Shown: in pieces, positions 30,184 through 38,809 of the stretch | How positions within the stretch are numbered: the stretch's first letter is position 1 | Layout of the letters: the number at the start of each line of letters is the position of its first letter | Source of the DNA: Bacillus cytotoxicus | GTDB taxonomy: Bacteria > Bacillota > Bacilli > Bacillales > Bacillaceae_G | Direction of reading: 5' to 3' | Assembly (NCBI RefSeq): GCF_023715645.1 | Contig: NZ_JAMBOP010000010.1 | Coordinates: 62,001-126,000, forward strand | Length of the DNA stretch: 64,000 nucleotides | The notes under the pieces: model-generated | What the model saw: the letters and a program-made list of their open reading frames with translations, nothing else | What the model was told of the DNA's origin: nothing | Databases searched by the model: none | Made by a program: the position numbers and the translations under genes

Positions 30184-30347
30184 TGTATAGAAATGGTAAA
30201 TCAAGAAATGAAATTGCAAAAAAATTAGATATAACTCCACAAATGTTGGGAGCCATTGAAAGAGGTGATAGAACGCCATCTCTAGACTTAGCTAAAAAAA
30301 TAGCTGATTTATATAAAAATACAATAGATAATCTTTTTTTTAACTAA
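30156..30347 (+). CDS. Cro-like HTH regulator
   Basis: 63-residue XRE protein: LILYRNGKSRNEIAKKLDITPQMLGAIERGDRTPSLDLAKKIADLYK. GTG start with RBS AAGGTGG. It opens the rightward early operon opposite the repressor, so it probably represses repressor synthesis. Confidence 0.85.
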   Translation: MNGKRNKLILYRNGKSRNEIAKKLDITPQMLGAIERGDRTPSLDLAKKIADLYKNTIDNLFFN

Positions 30348-30383
30348 AAAGGAAACGAAATGTGTCCTTGAGGGGGTAGAAAA

Positions 30384-30632
30384 ATGACAACACTTCCAAT
30401 GGCAGTACCAACAGATCAGCAGCATACACATATAAAAAGCACTTCAAGAGGTGACACCGTGAGCCAACAAGAAGAATATGCAGCGACTTATGAATTTGGA
30501 AAAACGAAAGTCCATGTCGTAGCTCCTGAACCTAAATCGCAAAAGGATATTGATAAAATCCTTCAAGCATATTACAAGGCTGGTTGGGCCATCATCAAAG
30601 AAATGCAAGTGAAAGAAAACATCGAGGAATAG
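30384..30632 (+). CDS. Small conserved phage protein
   Basis: 82 residues from ATG 30384 (RBS GAGGGGG). An internal GTG at 30460 with AGAGGTGA upstream would give a 57-residue form beginning MSQQEEYAATYEFGKTKV, which may be the authentic product. No function recognised; common in the early region of B. cereus-group prophages. Confidence 0.65.
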   Translation: MTTLPMAVPTDQQHTHIKSTSRGDTVSQQEEYAATYEFGKTKVHVVAPEPKSQKDIDKILQAYYKAGWAIIKEMQVKENIEE

Positions 30633-30645
30633 CTCCTCTCTTTTT
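30620..30645 (+). terminator. Terminator overlapping the previous stop codon
   Basis: GAGGA/TCCTC stem around ATAGC (containing the TAG stop) followed by TCTTTTT. Confidence 0.6.
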
Positions 30646-30722
30646 ACATAAAAAATAGACAAGTTACGTATGTATTAAATTCATTGTAACCATTTGAAAA
30701 CTAAATATGGAGGCGAACAAAT

Positions 30723-31310
30723 ATGGGAACAAGCATATACTGCAATTCAGCAATAGGGGAATTGCTACAGAATGCTAGAGAATGTTGTGACAATGTTCAT
30801 CTGAAAACTAAGAAAGGACTATCTAAGTACCTTGGCATTACACATGAACGATTAACCCGTATTGAATCTGGGCTTTCTAAACCAGAATTTGAGCTTGCGA
30901 TGGATTGGTGCCATGCAACAGGGGCAAAGTTGAATCAACAAGCAATTAAACATATTTATGGCGTTGGTTTACCACCTACAGATCCGCGTTTAACTCAAGA
31001 TTTGAATTTACAATTGATGAACTATGTCAAACAAGCTGAAGAGGGGATTGTGGCAGCAAAGGAAATTATGAGCTTGCAAGTTACAACAAGATCATGGCAG
31101 CTCGATGAAAAGAAGAAACACGAATACGCAGTTCATGCAAAGGAAATCTTCGATACGATTCAAGCGACTCAATGTGTAGTACAAGCATTGGAACAAGTTC
31201 ACTTTGGCATTATGGATCAAATACAAAGAAGTTGGTTGCAAAAAGCTATATCAGACAATGTAGTAATTCAAACGGTAGATAGTTTAATGGCCCTAACAAA
31301 AGCGTTGTAA
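30723..31310 (+). CDS. HTH-containing phage protein
   Basis: 195 residues. Residues 25-60 (KKGLSKYLGITHERLTRIESGLSKPEFELAMDWCHATG) are an XRE-type helix-turn-helix; the rest is helical. RBS TGGAGG. Likely an early regulator. Confidence 0.75.
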   Translation: MGTSIYCNSAIGELLQNARECCDNVHLKTKKGLSKYLGITHERLTRIESGLSKPEFELAMDWCHATGAKLNQQAIKHIYGVGLPPTDPRLTQDLNLQLMNYVKQAEEGIVAAKEIMSLQVTTRSWQLDEKKKHEYAVHAKEIFDTIQATQCVVQALEQVHFGIMDQIQRSWLQKAISDNVVIQTVDSLMALTKAL

Positions 31311-31324
31311 AGGAGGGGAATAAA

Positions 31325-31606
31325 ATGACACGTAAAAAAGAGATTGAGTTTTCGCTTCAAATTCAATTGCGATTAATTAAAGACTTACAGCATCGAATTG
31401 GATTTTTAGAAAAACAAATTCCTGAAAATGAAAGTAAAGCAGACGCATCTTTAAAAATTGTCGATCGAGAAAATTTGGTTAACTTTGGAATGTACAGTGC
31501 ATTTGCTAGTGCTCAAGAAAGAGAACTGATGAATGCAAAAGCATATTTAAAAGAATTAGAACAATCTATTGAACTACTTACTGGGAAAGGTGGTAAAAAC
31601 AAATGA
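31325..31606 (+). CDS. Hypothetical early protein
   Basis: 93 residues, charged and predicted helical/coiled-coil. RBS AAAGGAGGGG. Translationally coupled to the next gene by a 4-bp overlap. No family recognised. Confidence 0.7.
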   Translation: MTRKKEIEFSLQIQLRLIKDLQHRIGFLEKQIPENESKADASLKIVDRENLVNFGMYSAFASAQERELMNAKAYLKELEQSIELLTGKGGKNK

Positions 31607-31824
31607 CAGTAGATTATCAAAATCCTAGTTTACATGAGTATAAAGAATTGATTCGTTTTGATGCAAGGCTAAACGGAGAAGTAAAAATAGCTAAAACGTT
31701 TGGGGATTACAGCAAAGTTGAAAAGTTAAATCAAGAAAAGAAATTAGTTGGAATCAGAATACAAATCATCGAAGCGGCATTCATTTTAAAACATAAAAAT
31801 GCAAAAGAAAAAGCTACCGCCTAG
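31603..31824 (+). CDS. Hypothetical early protein
   Basis: 73 residues, highly charged. ATG overlaps the preceding stop. No family recognised. Confidence 0.65.
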   Translation: MTVDYQNPSLHEYKELIRFDARLNGEVKIAKTFGDYSKVEKLNQEKKLVGIRIQIIEAAFILKHKNAKEKATA

Positions 31825-31878
31825 ACAACAGTAGCTAAAAAGAATATCAACAAAGCAATTATAACATTTTATTAATCA

Positions 31879-31987
31879 TTTAGACAAGCCGTTGTGCTTG
31901 TCGTTATGACCAGAAAGGGTTGTTACCCCATCCCCTTAAAAATGATTCTCCTTTCTGGTTGTAACGATGCGTACAGCATCAAATTCA
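31879..31987 (+). other. Inverted-repeat-rich gap
   Basis: GACAAGC/GCTTGTC (31883-31902), ACCAGAAAGG/CCTTTCTGGT (about 31909-31959) and GATGC/GCATC hairpins follow one another without a coding frame. This may be a terminator/leader RNA for the following gene. Confidence 0.4.
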
Positions 31988-32008
31988 AATAAAGAAGAGG
32001 TGTGAACT

Positions 32009-32293
32009 ATGACAACTAAATATGATCGTCTACATGATCTTGTTCTTCCGGGAGATTTTTCGTTTGCGAATAAGCTCCATGATTGTATGATTTCGAGCAT
32101 TCATAACATGTTTAATGCAAAATCAGCTGAAGAATCAAATCGCTGGGAAGAAGAACTGGATAGATGCATGAAAGAATTTAAAATGCTTCGTGATGCAAAA
32201 GAAGAACATGAGGTATATAAAAGCTATCGTGTGGTGATTAAGGGACTCCAAGCGAATGGGGTTAATGCTTCTTTAGTGAAGCGAAGGGAATAA
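32009..32293 (+). CDS. Hypothetical early protein
   Basis: 94 residues, RBS AAGAGGTG. Acidic, helical, no family recognised. Followed by a small hairpin near 32300-32325. Confidence 0.65.
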   Translation: MTTKYDRLHDLVLPGDFSFANKLHDCMISSIHNMFNAKSAEESNRWEEELDRCMKEFKMLRDAKEEHEVYKSYRVVIKGLQANGVNASLVKRRE

Positions 32294-32394
32294 AAAAATC
32301 TACCGCTTTGCAGAGCGATAGATTAAGTGCTTTCCAAAATTAAGTTAGGTTAATTATACCAAATTAAACGCTGGACAACAATGGAGGGTGTTGC

Positions 32395-32571
32395 ATGCTT
32401 TTAGACAAAAAAATACATAGAGTGTTGCTGAATCCTAAGGTATTTCAGCAATCGACATCAAAGCAACATCTCATTCATTTAGTGCAGCAGTATCTCGCAA
32501 AAGGATATAGGAATTATCGCTTATTACATATAGAAGATGGATTTGCGATATGTAAACAGGAGGATGAATAA
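32395..32571 (+). CDS. Small hypothetical protein
   Basis: 58 residues (MLLDKKIHRVLLNPKVFQ...), RBS GGAGGG. Ends 1 nt before the DnaD-like gene and its 3' end supplies that gene's AGGAGG. No family recognised. Confidence 0.65.
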   Translation: MLLDKKIHRVLLNPKVFQQSTSKQHLIHLVQQYLAKGYRNYRLLHIEDGFAICKQEDE

Positions 32572-32572
32572 C

Positions 32573-33493
32573 ATGGCAGTTTATAGACAAGTACAAGTTT
32601 CATTTTGGCAGGATGCAAAAGTTATTGAGGAAATGACTCCAGAAGATAAGTTGTTTAATTTGTATCTTCTTACAAATCCACGTACTACACAAATTGGCGT
32701 ATACCAAATTACAAAAAAGCAAATGGCTTTTGATTTAGGTTACTCTATGGAAAGTATTAATTCACTCTTAGATCGTTTTGAAAAGCACCATAAATTAGTT
32801 AAGTATAATCCAGAAACACGAGAATTAGCGATTGTCAACTGGGGAAAATACAACCTTAATAGAGGTGGTAAACCGATTGAGGATTGTGTCCGTAAAGAAT
32901 TAGATGGAGTATCAGATGTTAGTTTGGTCGGTTTAGTTGCACAAAAAGTTAAAAGTAATAAAATTCGTTCTATTTTCGAAGAATTTCTGGTTGCTAACGA
33001 TACGCCCGACGATACGTCAACGACAGGTGGGCAAGAAGAAAAAGAAAAAGAACAACAACAAGAAGAACGCGCGAGCGCGGAAGAAGTTGTTGTTGTTAAT
33101 CCAATTTCTTTTTACGAACAAAACTTCGGATTCATTACACCTTTTATTGCAGAAGGTATTCATGGTTGGATAGACGACCTAAATGCAGAGCTTGTTGTTA
33201 AAGCAATGGAAATCGCTTTAGAGAAAAATACTAGAAATATGTCTTACGTAAATACAATTTTACGGGATTGGCATCTTAAAGGTCTAAAGACAGTAGCTGA
33301 TGTCGAGGTGGCCGATAAAGCATTTCGCGCTAAGAAAACAGCGCAAGTGAAGCAACAACTAACTTATCAACAAAAAGGTTTATATGAATCAACTAAGCAA
33401 GTATTACAACAGCAAGAGTCTTGGCAACAAAATGCGCCTACTGATGAAGAACTTGCAGCGCTTAACCAACAGAACGGATGGATGATGCGATGA
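32573..33493 (+). CDS. DnaD-like phage replication initiator
   Basis: 306 residues. The N-terminal winged-helix-like part (MAVYRQVQVSFWQDAKVIEEMTPEDKLFNLYLLTNP) is typical of phage replisome organisers. After an acidic Q/E linker, a DnaD domain follows (ISFYEQNFGFITPFIAEGIHGWIDDL ... MSYVNTILRDWHLKGL). ATG 32573 has AGGAGG upstream. It should load the helicase encoded next. Confidence 0.88.
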   Translation: MAVYRQVQVSFWQDAKVIEEMTPEDKLFNLYLLTNPRTTQIGVYQITKKQMAFDLGYSMESINSLLDRFEKHHKLVKYNPETRELAIVNWGKYNLNRGGKPIEDCVRKELDGVSDVSLVGLVAQKVKSNKIRSIFEEFLVANDTPDDTSTTGGQEEKEKEQQQEERASAEEVVVVNPISFYEQNFGFITPFIAEGIHGWIDDLNAELVVKAMEIALEKNTRNMSYVNTILRDWHLKGLKTVADVEVADKAFRAKKTAQVKQQLTYQQKGLYESTKQVLQQQESWQQNAPTDEELAALNQQNGWMMR

Positions 33494-34881
33494 GTAACGA
33501 AATCATTCGCAATATAGAAGCCGAACAAAGTGTTTTAGGTAGCATCTTTCTTGAAGGTGATTTAATTAAAGATTTTCAGTTAAGAGAAAAACAATTTTTA
33601 CATCCAGCACATCAAATTGTTTTTAAGGCTATGAAGGAATTAGATGATGCTGAGAGCCCAATAGATCTTGTATCAGTAATTGCTAAATTTGATGAAACCT
33701 TTATCCAACAAATTGGTGGTGTAGAGTTTTTTGTTAATTTAACCGAGATCGTTTCAACAACAAAGAATTTCTCTTATCACGAAGGTCTAGTTATCGAAAC
33801 TTGGAAGATGAGGCACGCTCAAGAAGTAGTTTTTAATTTATATAACAATCTTAAAAATGACAAGGATATTAGTGCGATTAGCAACACAATTGATTAGTTG
33901 AATGCCATTGAGGAGACAGGATATGCAGGTGAATTTGATTTAAGAGGAACTCTTGTAGAGTTATATCAAAAAATGCAGATTGATGTTGGTGATTTAACAG
34001 GCATAAATACTGGTTACAACGACTTGAATAGAATGACATCTGGATTGCAGGACGGGGACTTAATCATTGTTGGCGGACGCCCATCCATGGGGAAAACTGC
34101 ATTTGTGTTAAACATCGCGTATAATGCAGCAAGTTCAGATGCAGCGACAGGAATATTTTCACTAGAGATGGGAGAAGAACAATTGCTTAGGCGTATGATC
34201 TCAAGCGCTGGAAACGTTGATGCAACAAAGATGAAGAACCCTAAAAAACTATGTAACATCAAGGACTGGGAAAAGATTAGTCAAGCGATGGGATTAATTA
34301 ATAACTTGCCGCTAGAAATATATGATAAGCCAAATGTAACAATGCAAGAAATTTATGCAAAGACAAGAAAATTAAAACGTAAATACCCAAATAAAAAGGT
34401 CTTGATAGCAATCGATTATCTACAACTTATCGTAGGTGATCCAAAACATAAAGGAAACCGCATGCAAGAAATTGGTGAGATTAGCCGCAAGTTGAAATTG
34501 ATGGCCAGAGAATTAAAAGTTTGTGTAATTGCATTATCACAGTTAAGTCGTGCTGTTGAAAATAGACAAGATAAGCGGCCGTTGTTATCTGATTTACGTG
34601 AGACTGGACAAATCGAGCAAGACGCGGATTTAATTGCATTCCTATACCGTGAAGATTATTACGATGCAGAAACAGCTAATAAAAATGTAACTGAAATTAT
34701 TCTAGCTAAACAGAGAAACGGCCCTGTAGGCGTTGTAGAACTGGCTTTTATTAAAGAGTTTAGTAAGTTTATCAATCTTGACGTAGATTTGATAACGAAT
34801 CTAGGCAGGAGGCACAGTGAGGTTGTGGTGATGAGAAGAGAAAAGGGTGAGACTCATGACAAAGCAGTTAACAATCTTTGA
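33490..34881 (+). pseudogene. DnaB-type replicative helicase broken by an amber codon
   Basis: From ATG 33490 the N-terminal DnaB domain (EAEQSVLGSIFLEGDLIKD) reads to TAG at 33895-33897. The same frame continues directly at 33898 with LNAIEETGYAGEFDLRGTL and the full RecA-like ATPase: GGRPSMGKTAFVLNIAYN (Walker A), VLIAIDYLQLI (Walker B), ALSQLSRAVENRQDKRPLLSDLRETG. The break is a single nonsense codon in the domain linker (GAG or CAG to TAG would explain it). TTG 33898 could in theory restart but has no RBS. Confidence 0.88.
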
Positions 34882-35218
34882 TGTTGAGCCAGTATCTCAA
34901 TTTGATATTAAGAGAGCTCAAGTTCAATATGCAAACTCTCAAGTACGTTATACAGATGTGATGGTTCAAATTCCACGCAGGGCCAAAGCGATTGATGAGT
35001 TAAAACCAACAACAGCATATGATGCAAAATACGAATTGTTTGAGGATTATACAATTCGTATTTGGCGATATAAGCGGGCGGAAGATCAGCGCTTTGGTTG
35101 GGAGAAAGCTGAAGAATTATGTAGGCAAGCAAGGGATAATAAACAACCGATTCCAATACGGCTTTACTTGTCAGTGGAACAAACATTTATCCCAGAAGAT
35201 GTCGTGCAGTATTTATGA
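34856..35218 (+). CDS. Hypothetical phage protein
   Basis: 120 residues from ATG 34856 (RBS AAAGGGTGAG). Overlaps the helicase end by 26 bp. Begins MTKQLTIFDVEPVSQFDIKR; no domain recognised. Confidence 0.7.
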   Translation: MTKQLTIFDVEPVSQFDIKRAQVQYANSQVRYTDVMVQIPRRAKAIDELKPTTAYDAKYELFEDYTIRIWRYKRAEDQRFGWEKAEELCRQARDNKQPIPIRLYLSVEQTFIPEDVVQYL

Positions 35219-35298
35219 GATTACACAAAATAAAAAAGCCGAGATTGATCCCGACTTACTCCGACAAAGTAATTATAACATAAATGGGAGTGATTTCA

Positions 35299-35490
35299 GT
35301 GGCAATTATTCAAGAAAATATTGCGGAAATGACAGCTAAAATAGATTTAAAAGAAAACAAGACTTATGTAGTGAAAGATGGACAGATTAAGCAAATAGAT
35401 CCACCATCTAGCGGACATGGCGAGCATTCTTTAATATACAAGAACAATAAAGTAATTCGTATTGAAAAGCGGGAAACAGTGTTGATTTAA
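35299..35490 (+). CDS. DUF3954-like small protein
   Basis: 63 residues from GTG 35299 (GGGAG 8 nt upstream; ATG 35284 lacks an RBS). The stretch IDLKENKTYVVKDGQIKQIDPPSSGHGEHS resembles the XtrA/DUF3954 family of Bacillus phages. Function unknown. Confidence 0.65.
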   Translation: MAIIQENIAEMTAKIDLKENKTYVVKDGQIKQIDPPSSGHGEHSLIYKNNKVIRIEKRETVLI

Positions 35491-35822
35491 TACGATTTGA
35501 AATTGTCGCCACAAGTGGCGAAGGTGTGGTTGCAGTATAATTCGAACTTTCCCCATAAATGGGGAAAGTTGATTAAGGCCAAATTTGAATTTTGTTCAGG
35601 ATGAAAATTTAGTGAAATAAAGAGTAATGAATAAAAGGAAAAATCCCTGGGGGACAGGGATTCACTAAGGGAGATAACATTGTCGTACAATGTCGAAAAT
35701 TGGCATATTCAACAAATTAATATTATCACGAATTTTCAGGATATATTGGTAGTGGATGTGTCAAAAATGTGTACGGATTTCATATAAAAGCGTTAATTTA
35801 AAACGAAAAGAGGAAATGAAAG
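35491..35822 (+). other. Non-coding gap with hairpins
   Basis: Contains GTCGCCAC/GTGGCG near 35504, a perfect 10-bp inverted repeat AACTTTCCCC/GGGGAAAGTT at 35545-35570 and AATCCCTG/CAGGGATT near 35642. No supported ORF. Confidence 0.5.
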
Positions 35823-36140
35823 ATGAAAAAGTTTGAGTGTACGGTAACTCGTGTAGATAAATTTGTTATTGAATTAGATGAAAGTAAGATGGATACAAGT
35901 TGGTTAGAAAACTTCAAAAATAACTTTTATAACATTGAAGATTTAAAAGGTCATGCAGACATGATTGCTCAGTATAGAGCTAGGTTCGGGCATGAGTGTA
36001 TTGAAGGTTATGGGATTCCCTTAGAAAGCGGAATCCCTCCAATTGGAGTTGCTAAAGATGATTGGAAAATCTTTGATGCTATCAATATCCAGGTGGTAAG
36101 TGAAGATGATGATTGTGAAGTGGAAGTAAAAGAAATATAA
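35823..36140 (+). CDS. Hypothetical phage protein
   Basis: 105 residues, acidic; begins MKKFECTVTRVDKFVIELDE. RBS AAGAGGAAA. No family recognised. Confidence 0.7.
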   Translation: MKKFECTVTRVDKFVIELDESKMDTSWLENFKNNFYNIEDLKGHADMIAQYRARFGHECIEGYGIPLESGIPPIGVAKDDWKIFDAINIQVVSEDDDCEVEVKEI

Positions 36141-36174
36141 CAAAATAGTTATTTGAAAGAAAAGGGGAATGGAT

Positions 36175-36402
36175 ATGGCATCTGGTTGTATTTTAGGTGA
36201 ATGTCCGGTATGCGAAGAATTAATTTTTGAAGATGAGATTGATTTTGATCAATACAACAACATGGTCCATAGAAGGTGCCTTAATTTACGAACCAACAAT
36301 AATAAAACGATCCATTTTCTGAATCAAGAAATATTGAGACTCGAGAAGAGAATAAAGGAATTGGAAGAGCAGAATAAGAGCGGACAGATGACGCTATTTT
36401 AA
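36175..36402 (+). CDS. Small zinc-finger-like phage protein
   Basis: 75 residues from ATG 36175 (AAAGGGGA upstream; ATG 36169 is too close to it). CPVC followed by HRRC suggests a zinc ribbon, and the C-terminal half is a coiled coil (LNQEILRLEKRIKELEEQ). Confidence 0.7.
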   Translation: MASGCILGECPVCEELIFEDEIDFDQYNNMVHRRCLNLRTNNNKTIHFLNQEILRLEKRIKELEEQNKSGQMTLF

Positions 36403-36423
36403 TAAAAATGCTATTGTAAAAAA

Positions 36424-36455
36424 ATTAGGGCCTGAGGTGCGCTACAGGCCCTAAT
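36424..36455 (-). terminator. Minus-strand terminator at the end of the leftward region
   Basis: ATTAGGGCCTG/CAGGCCCTAAT stem with a T-run on the minus strand. A second minus-strand terminator (ACCCTAG/CTAGGGT then TTTTTATTT) lies at 36583-36604. The plus-strand early operon and the leftward region converge here; 36403-36680 has no gene. Confidence 0.7.
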
Positions 36456-36680
36456 AAAAAATATGTAAAACGTTAGGGTTGCCTTTATATTACCAAAAAA
36501 GGTAATTGAATTCCATATTAAGGTTGTTGAGAAAAAAATTAGAATGTATTAATAAATATTTCATTTTGTATAAATAAAAACCCTAGTCTCCTAGGGTAAT
36601 GGGTATAACAGTTCGATTTATTTGAACAGTTATTATAATAACGCGATATTAAATTAAAAACATCAAGTAAATGTTTCCAA

Positions 36681-36796
36681 TAAAAGAGCAGCTAGCAAAA
36701 GCTAACTGCCCTTTAAAAAGAGTTAAAAAAAAGAACACTGGACTAAGCTGCTAAAACAGCTTATCTGTAGTATGTGCAGATGGTGAAATATTATAC
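36681..36796 (-). ncRNA. Minus-strand small cassette U1 (sRNA-like)
   Basis: Reading the minus strand: conserved box ending ACATACTACA (36796-36766), stem-loop AAGCTG/CAGCTT, then terminator GCAGTTAGC/GCTAGCTGC with TCTTTTATT (36711-36681). No ATG-led frame. One of a family; see U2-U7. Confidence 0.6.
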
Positions 36797-36797
36797 G

Positions 36798-36827
36798 AAG
36801 AAAAGCAGTCAGCAAAAGCTAACTGCT
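36798..36827 (-). terminator. Terminator after the 51-residue ORF
   Basis: AGCAGTTAGC/GCTGACTGCT with TTTTCTT on the minus strand, the same terminator family as in the cassettes. It abuts the box of U1. Confidence 0.7.
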
Positions 36828-36880
36828 CACCATTAGAGAAAGGACTTAAGGGGTAGCCTTTATGTGATATCTGATATGTA

Positions 36881-37036
36881 TTAGATATTTTGTGAATCAC
36901 TTTTTTTACGGTGATCTTTGTCCTCAATATCAGTTTCAGGCATTCCGTATAATCCGTTCATAGCCTGTTCATCTAAATCAAGACCAAGCACATTATTATT
37001 TGTCACATTATTTTTTTCTTTTTTAGAGTTATTCAT
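36881..37036 (-). CDS. Small Asn/Lys-rich protein, unknown
   Basis: 51 residues (MNNSKKEKNNVTNNNVLGLD...), hydrophilic, acidic/basic patches. RBS AGAGGTGAT 7 nt before ATG. No family recognised. It sits in the leftward region with the YjcZ-type gene, so a sporulation role is possible but not shown. Confidence 0.6.
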   Translation of the reverse strand: MNNSKKEKNNVTNNNVLGLDLDEQAMNGLYGMPETDIEDKDHRKKSDSQNI

Positions 37037-37133
37037 ATATATCACCTCTTATTTTTAGGATGTCTAAAAGTGATATAAACATTCAAGGCTTGTTTCATGA
37101 TAAAAACTTCATTTTGACATTATTTCATGTGTC

Positions 37134-37162
37134 AAAAAAGAGCATTATATAAAGTGCTCTTT
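37134..37162 (-). terminator. Terminator after the Gln-rich gene
   Basis: AAAGAGCA/TGCTCTTT-type stem with TTTTTT on the minus strand. Confidence 0.75.
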
Positions 37163-37285
37163 CAAGAATTTGTATTGCCGTTTATTTGATACTAATAATA
37201 ACTAATAAAAAGAAATTGGAGCTTACTCACTGTTATATAAGATACGGAAAATTTACTGCTTCTTGGGTTGCTAAGAATGCGTTTA

Positions 37286-37765
37286 TTAAAATAGTTGTTG
37301 TCCGCCCGCTTGCTGACCTTGCTGGTTACCCATTTGTTGCCCTTGTTGTCCGCTCGCTTGCTGACCTTGCTGGTTACCCATTTGTTGCCCTTGTTGTCCG
37401 CCCACTTGGCCGACTTGTGATTGGGCCTGAGAAATAGCTTGATTTACTTGGCTTAATGTCTGATTAGCTTGTAGATATTGTAATCCTTGATTTAGTGTTT
37501 GAATAGCTTGTTGAATAGTTTGTTGTAATTGTTGATCAGCTTGTTGCATTTGTTGTTGAGACTGGTGGCTAAATTGTTGAAGCTGTTGCATTAGTTGGTT
37601 AGCTTGTTGCAATCCTTGTTGCTGTTGTTGACCTTGAGATGCTTGAGGTAAAGACTGTTGTAACTGTTGAATTTGATTTTTAAGACTAGTTAATTCTTGT
37701 GAAACTTCTAAATCAGCAGCTTTACGTGCTACCGCTTCAACTTGTTTCTCTGTTCGTTTGTCCAT
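37286..37765 (-). CDS. Gln-rich repetitive protein
   Basis: 159 residues, very rich in Gln. The N-terminal part is a predicted helix (KRTEKQVEAVARKAADLEVSQ), the middle is heptad-like (QQLQQFSHQSQQQMQQADQQL) and the C-terminus has a 16-residue repeat (48-bp period; GQQMGNQQGQQASGQQ). RBS AAGGAGG. Gln-rich small proteins of this look occur among spore coat/exosporium-associated proteins, but no family is recognised with certainty. The hypervariable repeat may expand or contract. Confidence 0.75.
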   Translation of the reverse strand: MDKRTEKQVEAVARKAADLEVSQELTSLKNQIQQLQQSLPQASQGQQQQQGLQQANQLMQQLQQFSHQSQQQMQQADQQLQQTIQQAIQTLNQGLQYLQANQTLSQVNQAISQAQSQVGQVGGQQGQQMGNQQGQQASGQQGQQMGNQQGQQAGGQQLF

Positions 37766-37914
37766 TTTATAATCCTCCTTTTGTACTCACATAGTAGTGA
37801 GCAACATCTTTTATAATGTACAAACTTTTGCTTTTAATACTAACTAAATAAAAAAATAAATATAAATGTAGAAAATCGGGAAAAGGGACATAAAGATAAA
37901 GCTTTAATTGCAAA

Positions 37915-38044
37915 TAAATAGGACAAGCGAAATTGCTTGTCCTATGAGGAGTAAAATAACTTAGGGAGATCTGAAAAGCACCAAAATGACTCGTATTGGT
38001 AAATTGACTCATGAATAGTATGTGTGAATAGGAAAGGATTATAC
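37915..38044 (-). ncRNA. Minus-strand small cassette U6
   Basis: Box at 38044-38015 (GTATAATCC...CACATACTATTC), a GAGTC-containing stem-loop region, and terminator AGGACAAGC/GCTTGTCCT plus TATTTATTTG at 37942-37915. No ORF. Confidence 0.5.
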
Positions 38045-38047
38045 TGA

Positions 38048-38190
38048 AAAATAACAGACAACTTTTTAGTTGCCTGCCTGTGGATCTCATGAGTTTGAGT
38101 GATTAATCAATCGCTTACTCATTGAAAGAAAGAGTGAAGCCGCTAGTCCGAACGGCTCATGGATAGTGTGTGCATCCTTTTTAAAAATAT
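38048..38190 (-). ncRNA. Minus-strand small cassette U7 (divergent)
   Basis: Weaker box (GCACACACTATCC, 38175-38163), hairpin GAGCCG/CGGCTT, then terminator CAGGCAAC/GTTGTCTG followed by TTATTTTT (38076-38048). Confidence 0.4.
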
Positions 38191-38220
38191 GTAAAAATAA
38201 GATGTCTATTTGAAAAATAA

Positions 38221-38249
38221 AAAAGAGTGCTAAACAAAAGTGCTCTTAT
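38221..38249 (-). terminator. Minus-strand terminator
   Basis: AAGAGCACTTTTG/TTTAGCACTCTT stem with a long T-run. The region 38250-38468 holds another hairpin (GCCCTG/CAGGGC, 38349-38368) but no gene. Confidence 0.6.
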
Positions 38250-38468
38250 TAAGGCCCTCATAGAGTGGAAAGTGGCACACATGATAATATATGCCAGATA
38301 CTCATCGAGGTCTAAATATCTAATAAGAATTTCATTTTGTATAAAAGAAGCCCTGTTTATCACAGGGCCTCAAAAGGTATTTTGTCAAGTAACAACGTAC
38401 TAGACTAAATTACGATAACATGAATTTTATAGAAATAATATTGGTAAATGTGTCCAATTGAAAATGAA

Positions 38469-38569
38469 TAAAAGAGCAACCAGCAAAAGCTAGCTGCCCT
38501 TTTGAAAAGAGGATTCAAATACCTAAGGGTACCGTGTTTGTAGTATGTGCAGCATTTTAGATGTTATGC
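38469..38569 (-). ncRNA. Minus-strand small cassette U2
   Basis: Box at 38569-38539 ending ACATACTACA, small hairpin around GGTACC, then terminator GGGCAGCTAGC/GCTGGTTGCTC with TTTTATT (38500-38469). Confidence 0.6.
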
Positions 38570-38580
38570 AGGTGAATCCA

Positions 38581-38611
38581 ATAAGAAAAGACACTCAAAT
38601 TGAGTGCCCTT
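38581..38611 (-). terminator. Terminator of the YjcZ-type gene
   Basis: GCACTCAA/TTGAGTGT stem followed by CTTTTCTTAT on the minus strand. Confidence 0.75.
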
Positions 38612-38620
38612 CTTTTAGCA

Positions 38621-38737
38621 TCAGCAGCCAAATCCGCCTCCAGAACAGCTACAACCGATTATGATTAATAAGATAAATAACACAATCAGTAAGGCGAATC
38701 CGCTGCCGAAGCCACAACAACCAGCTCCAAAACCCAT
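38621..38737 (-). CDS. YjcZ-family sporulation peptide
   Basis: 38 residues: Gly/Cys-rich start ([14 protein letters not shown]), one transmembrane helix ([14 protein letters not shown]) and Cys/Gly-rich end. This is the pattern of the YjcZ family of tiny sporulation proteins of Bacillus. RBS AAGGAGG. A SigK-like promoter is seen upstream. Its presence in a prophage element that splits a sporulation gene is notable. Confidence 0.85.
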   Translation of the reverse strand: MGFGAGCCGFGSGFALLIVLFILLIIIGCSCSGGGFGC

Positions 38738-38809
38738 AATATATTCCTCCTTTTGATGAGGAAACAAACAATGGTAGCGATGGTTACAGATATTTCAGCG
38801 GATTTACAT

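Noticed and set aside
36779-36835. Tiny plus-strand peptide frame (MVKYYTKKSS...) after the conserved box
   Set aside because: The frame is not kept in the other copies, which stop or diverge after a few codons; the conserved signal is on the minus strand.
37767-38090. 107-codon minus-strand frame
   Set aside because: Covers cassette U6 hairpins and boxes, has a biased composition and no RBS; judged spurious.
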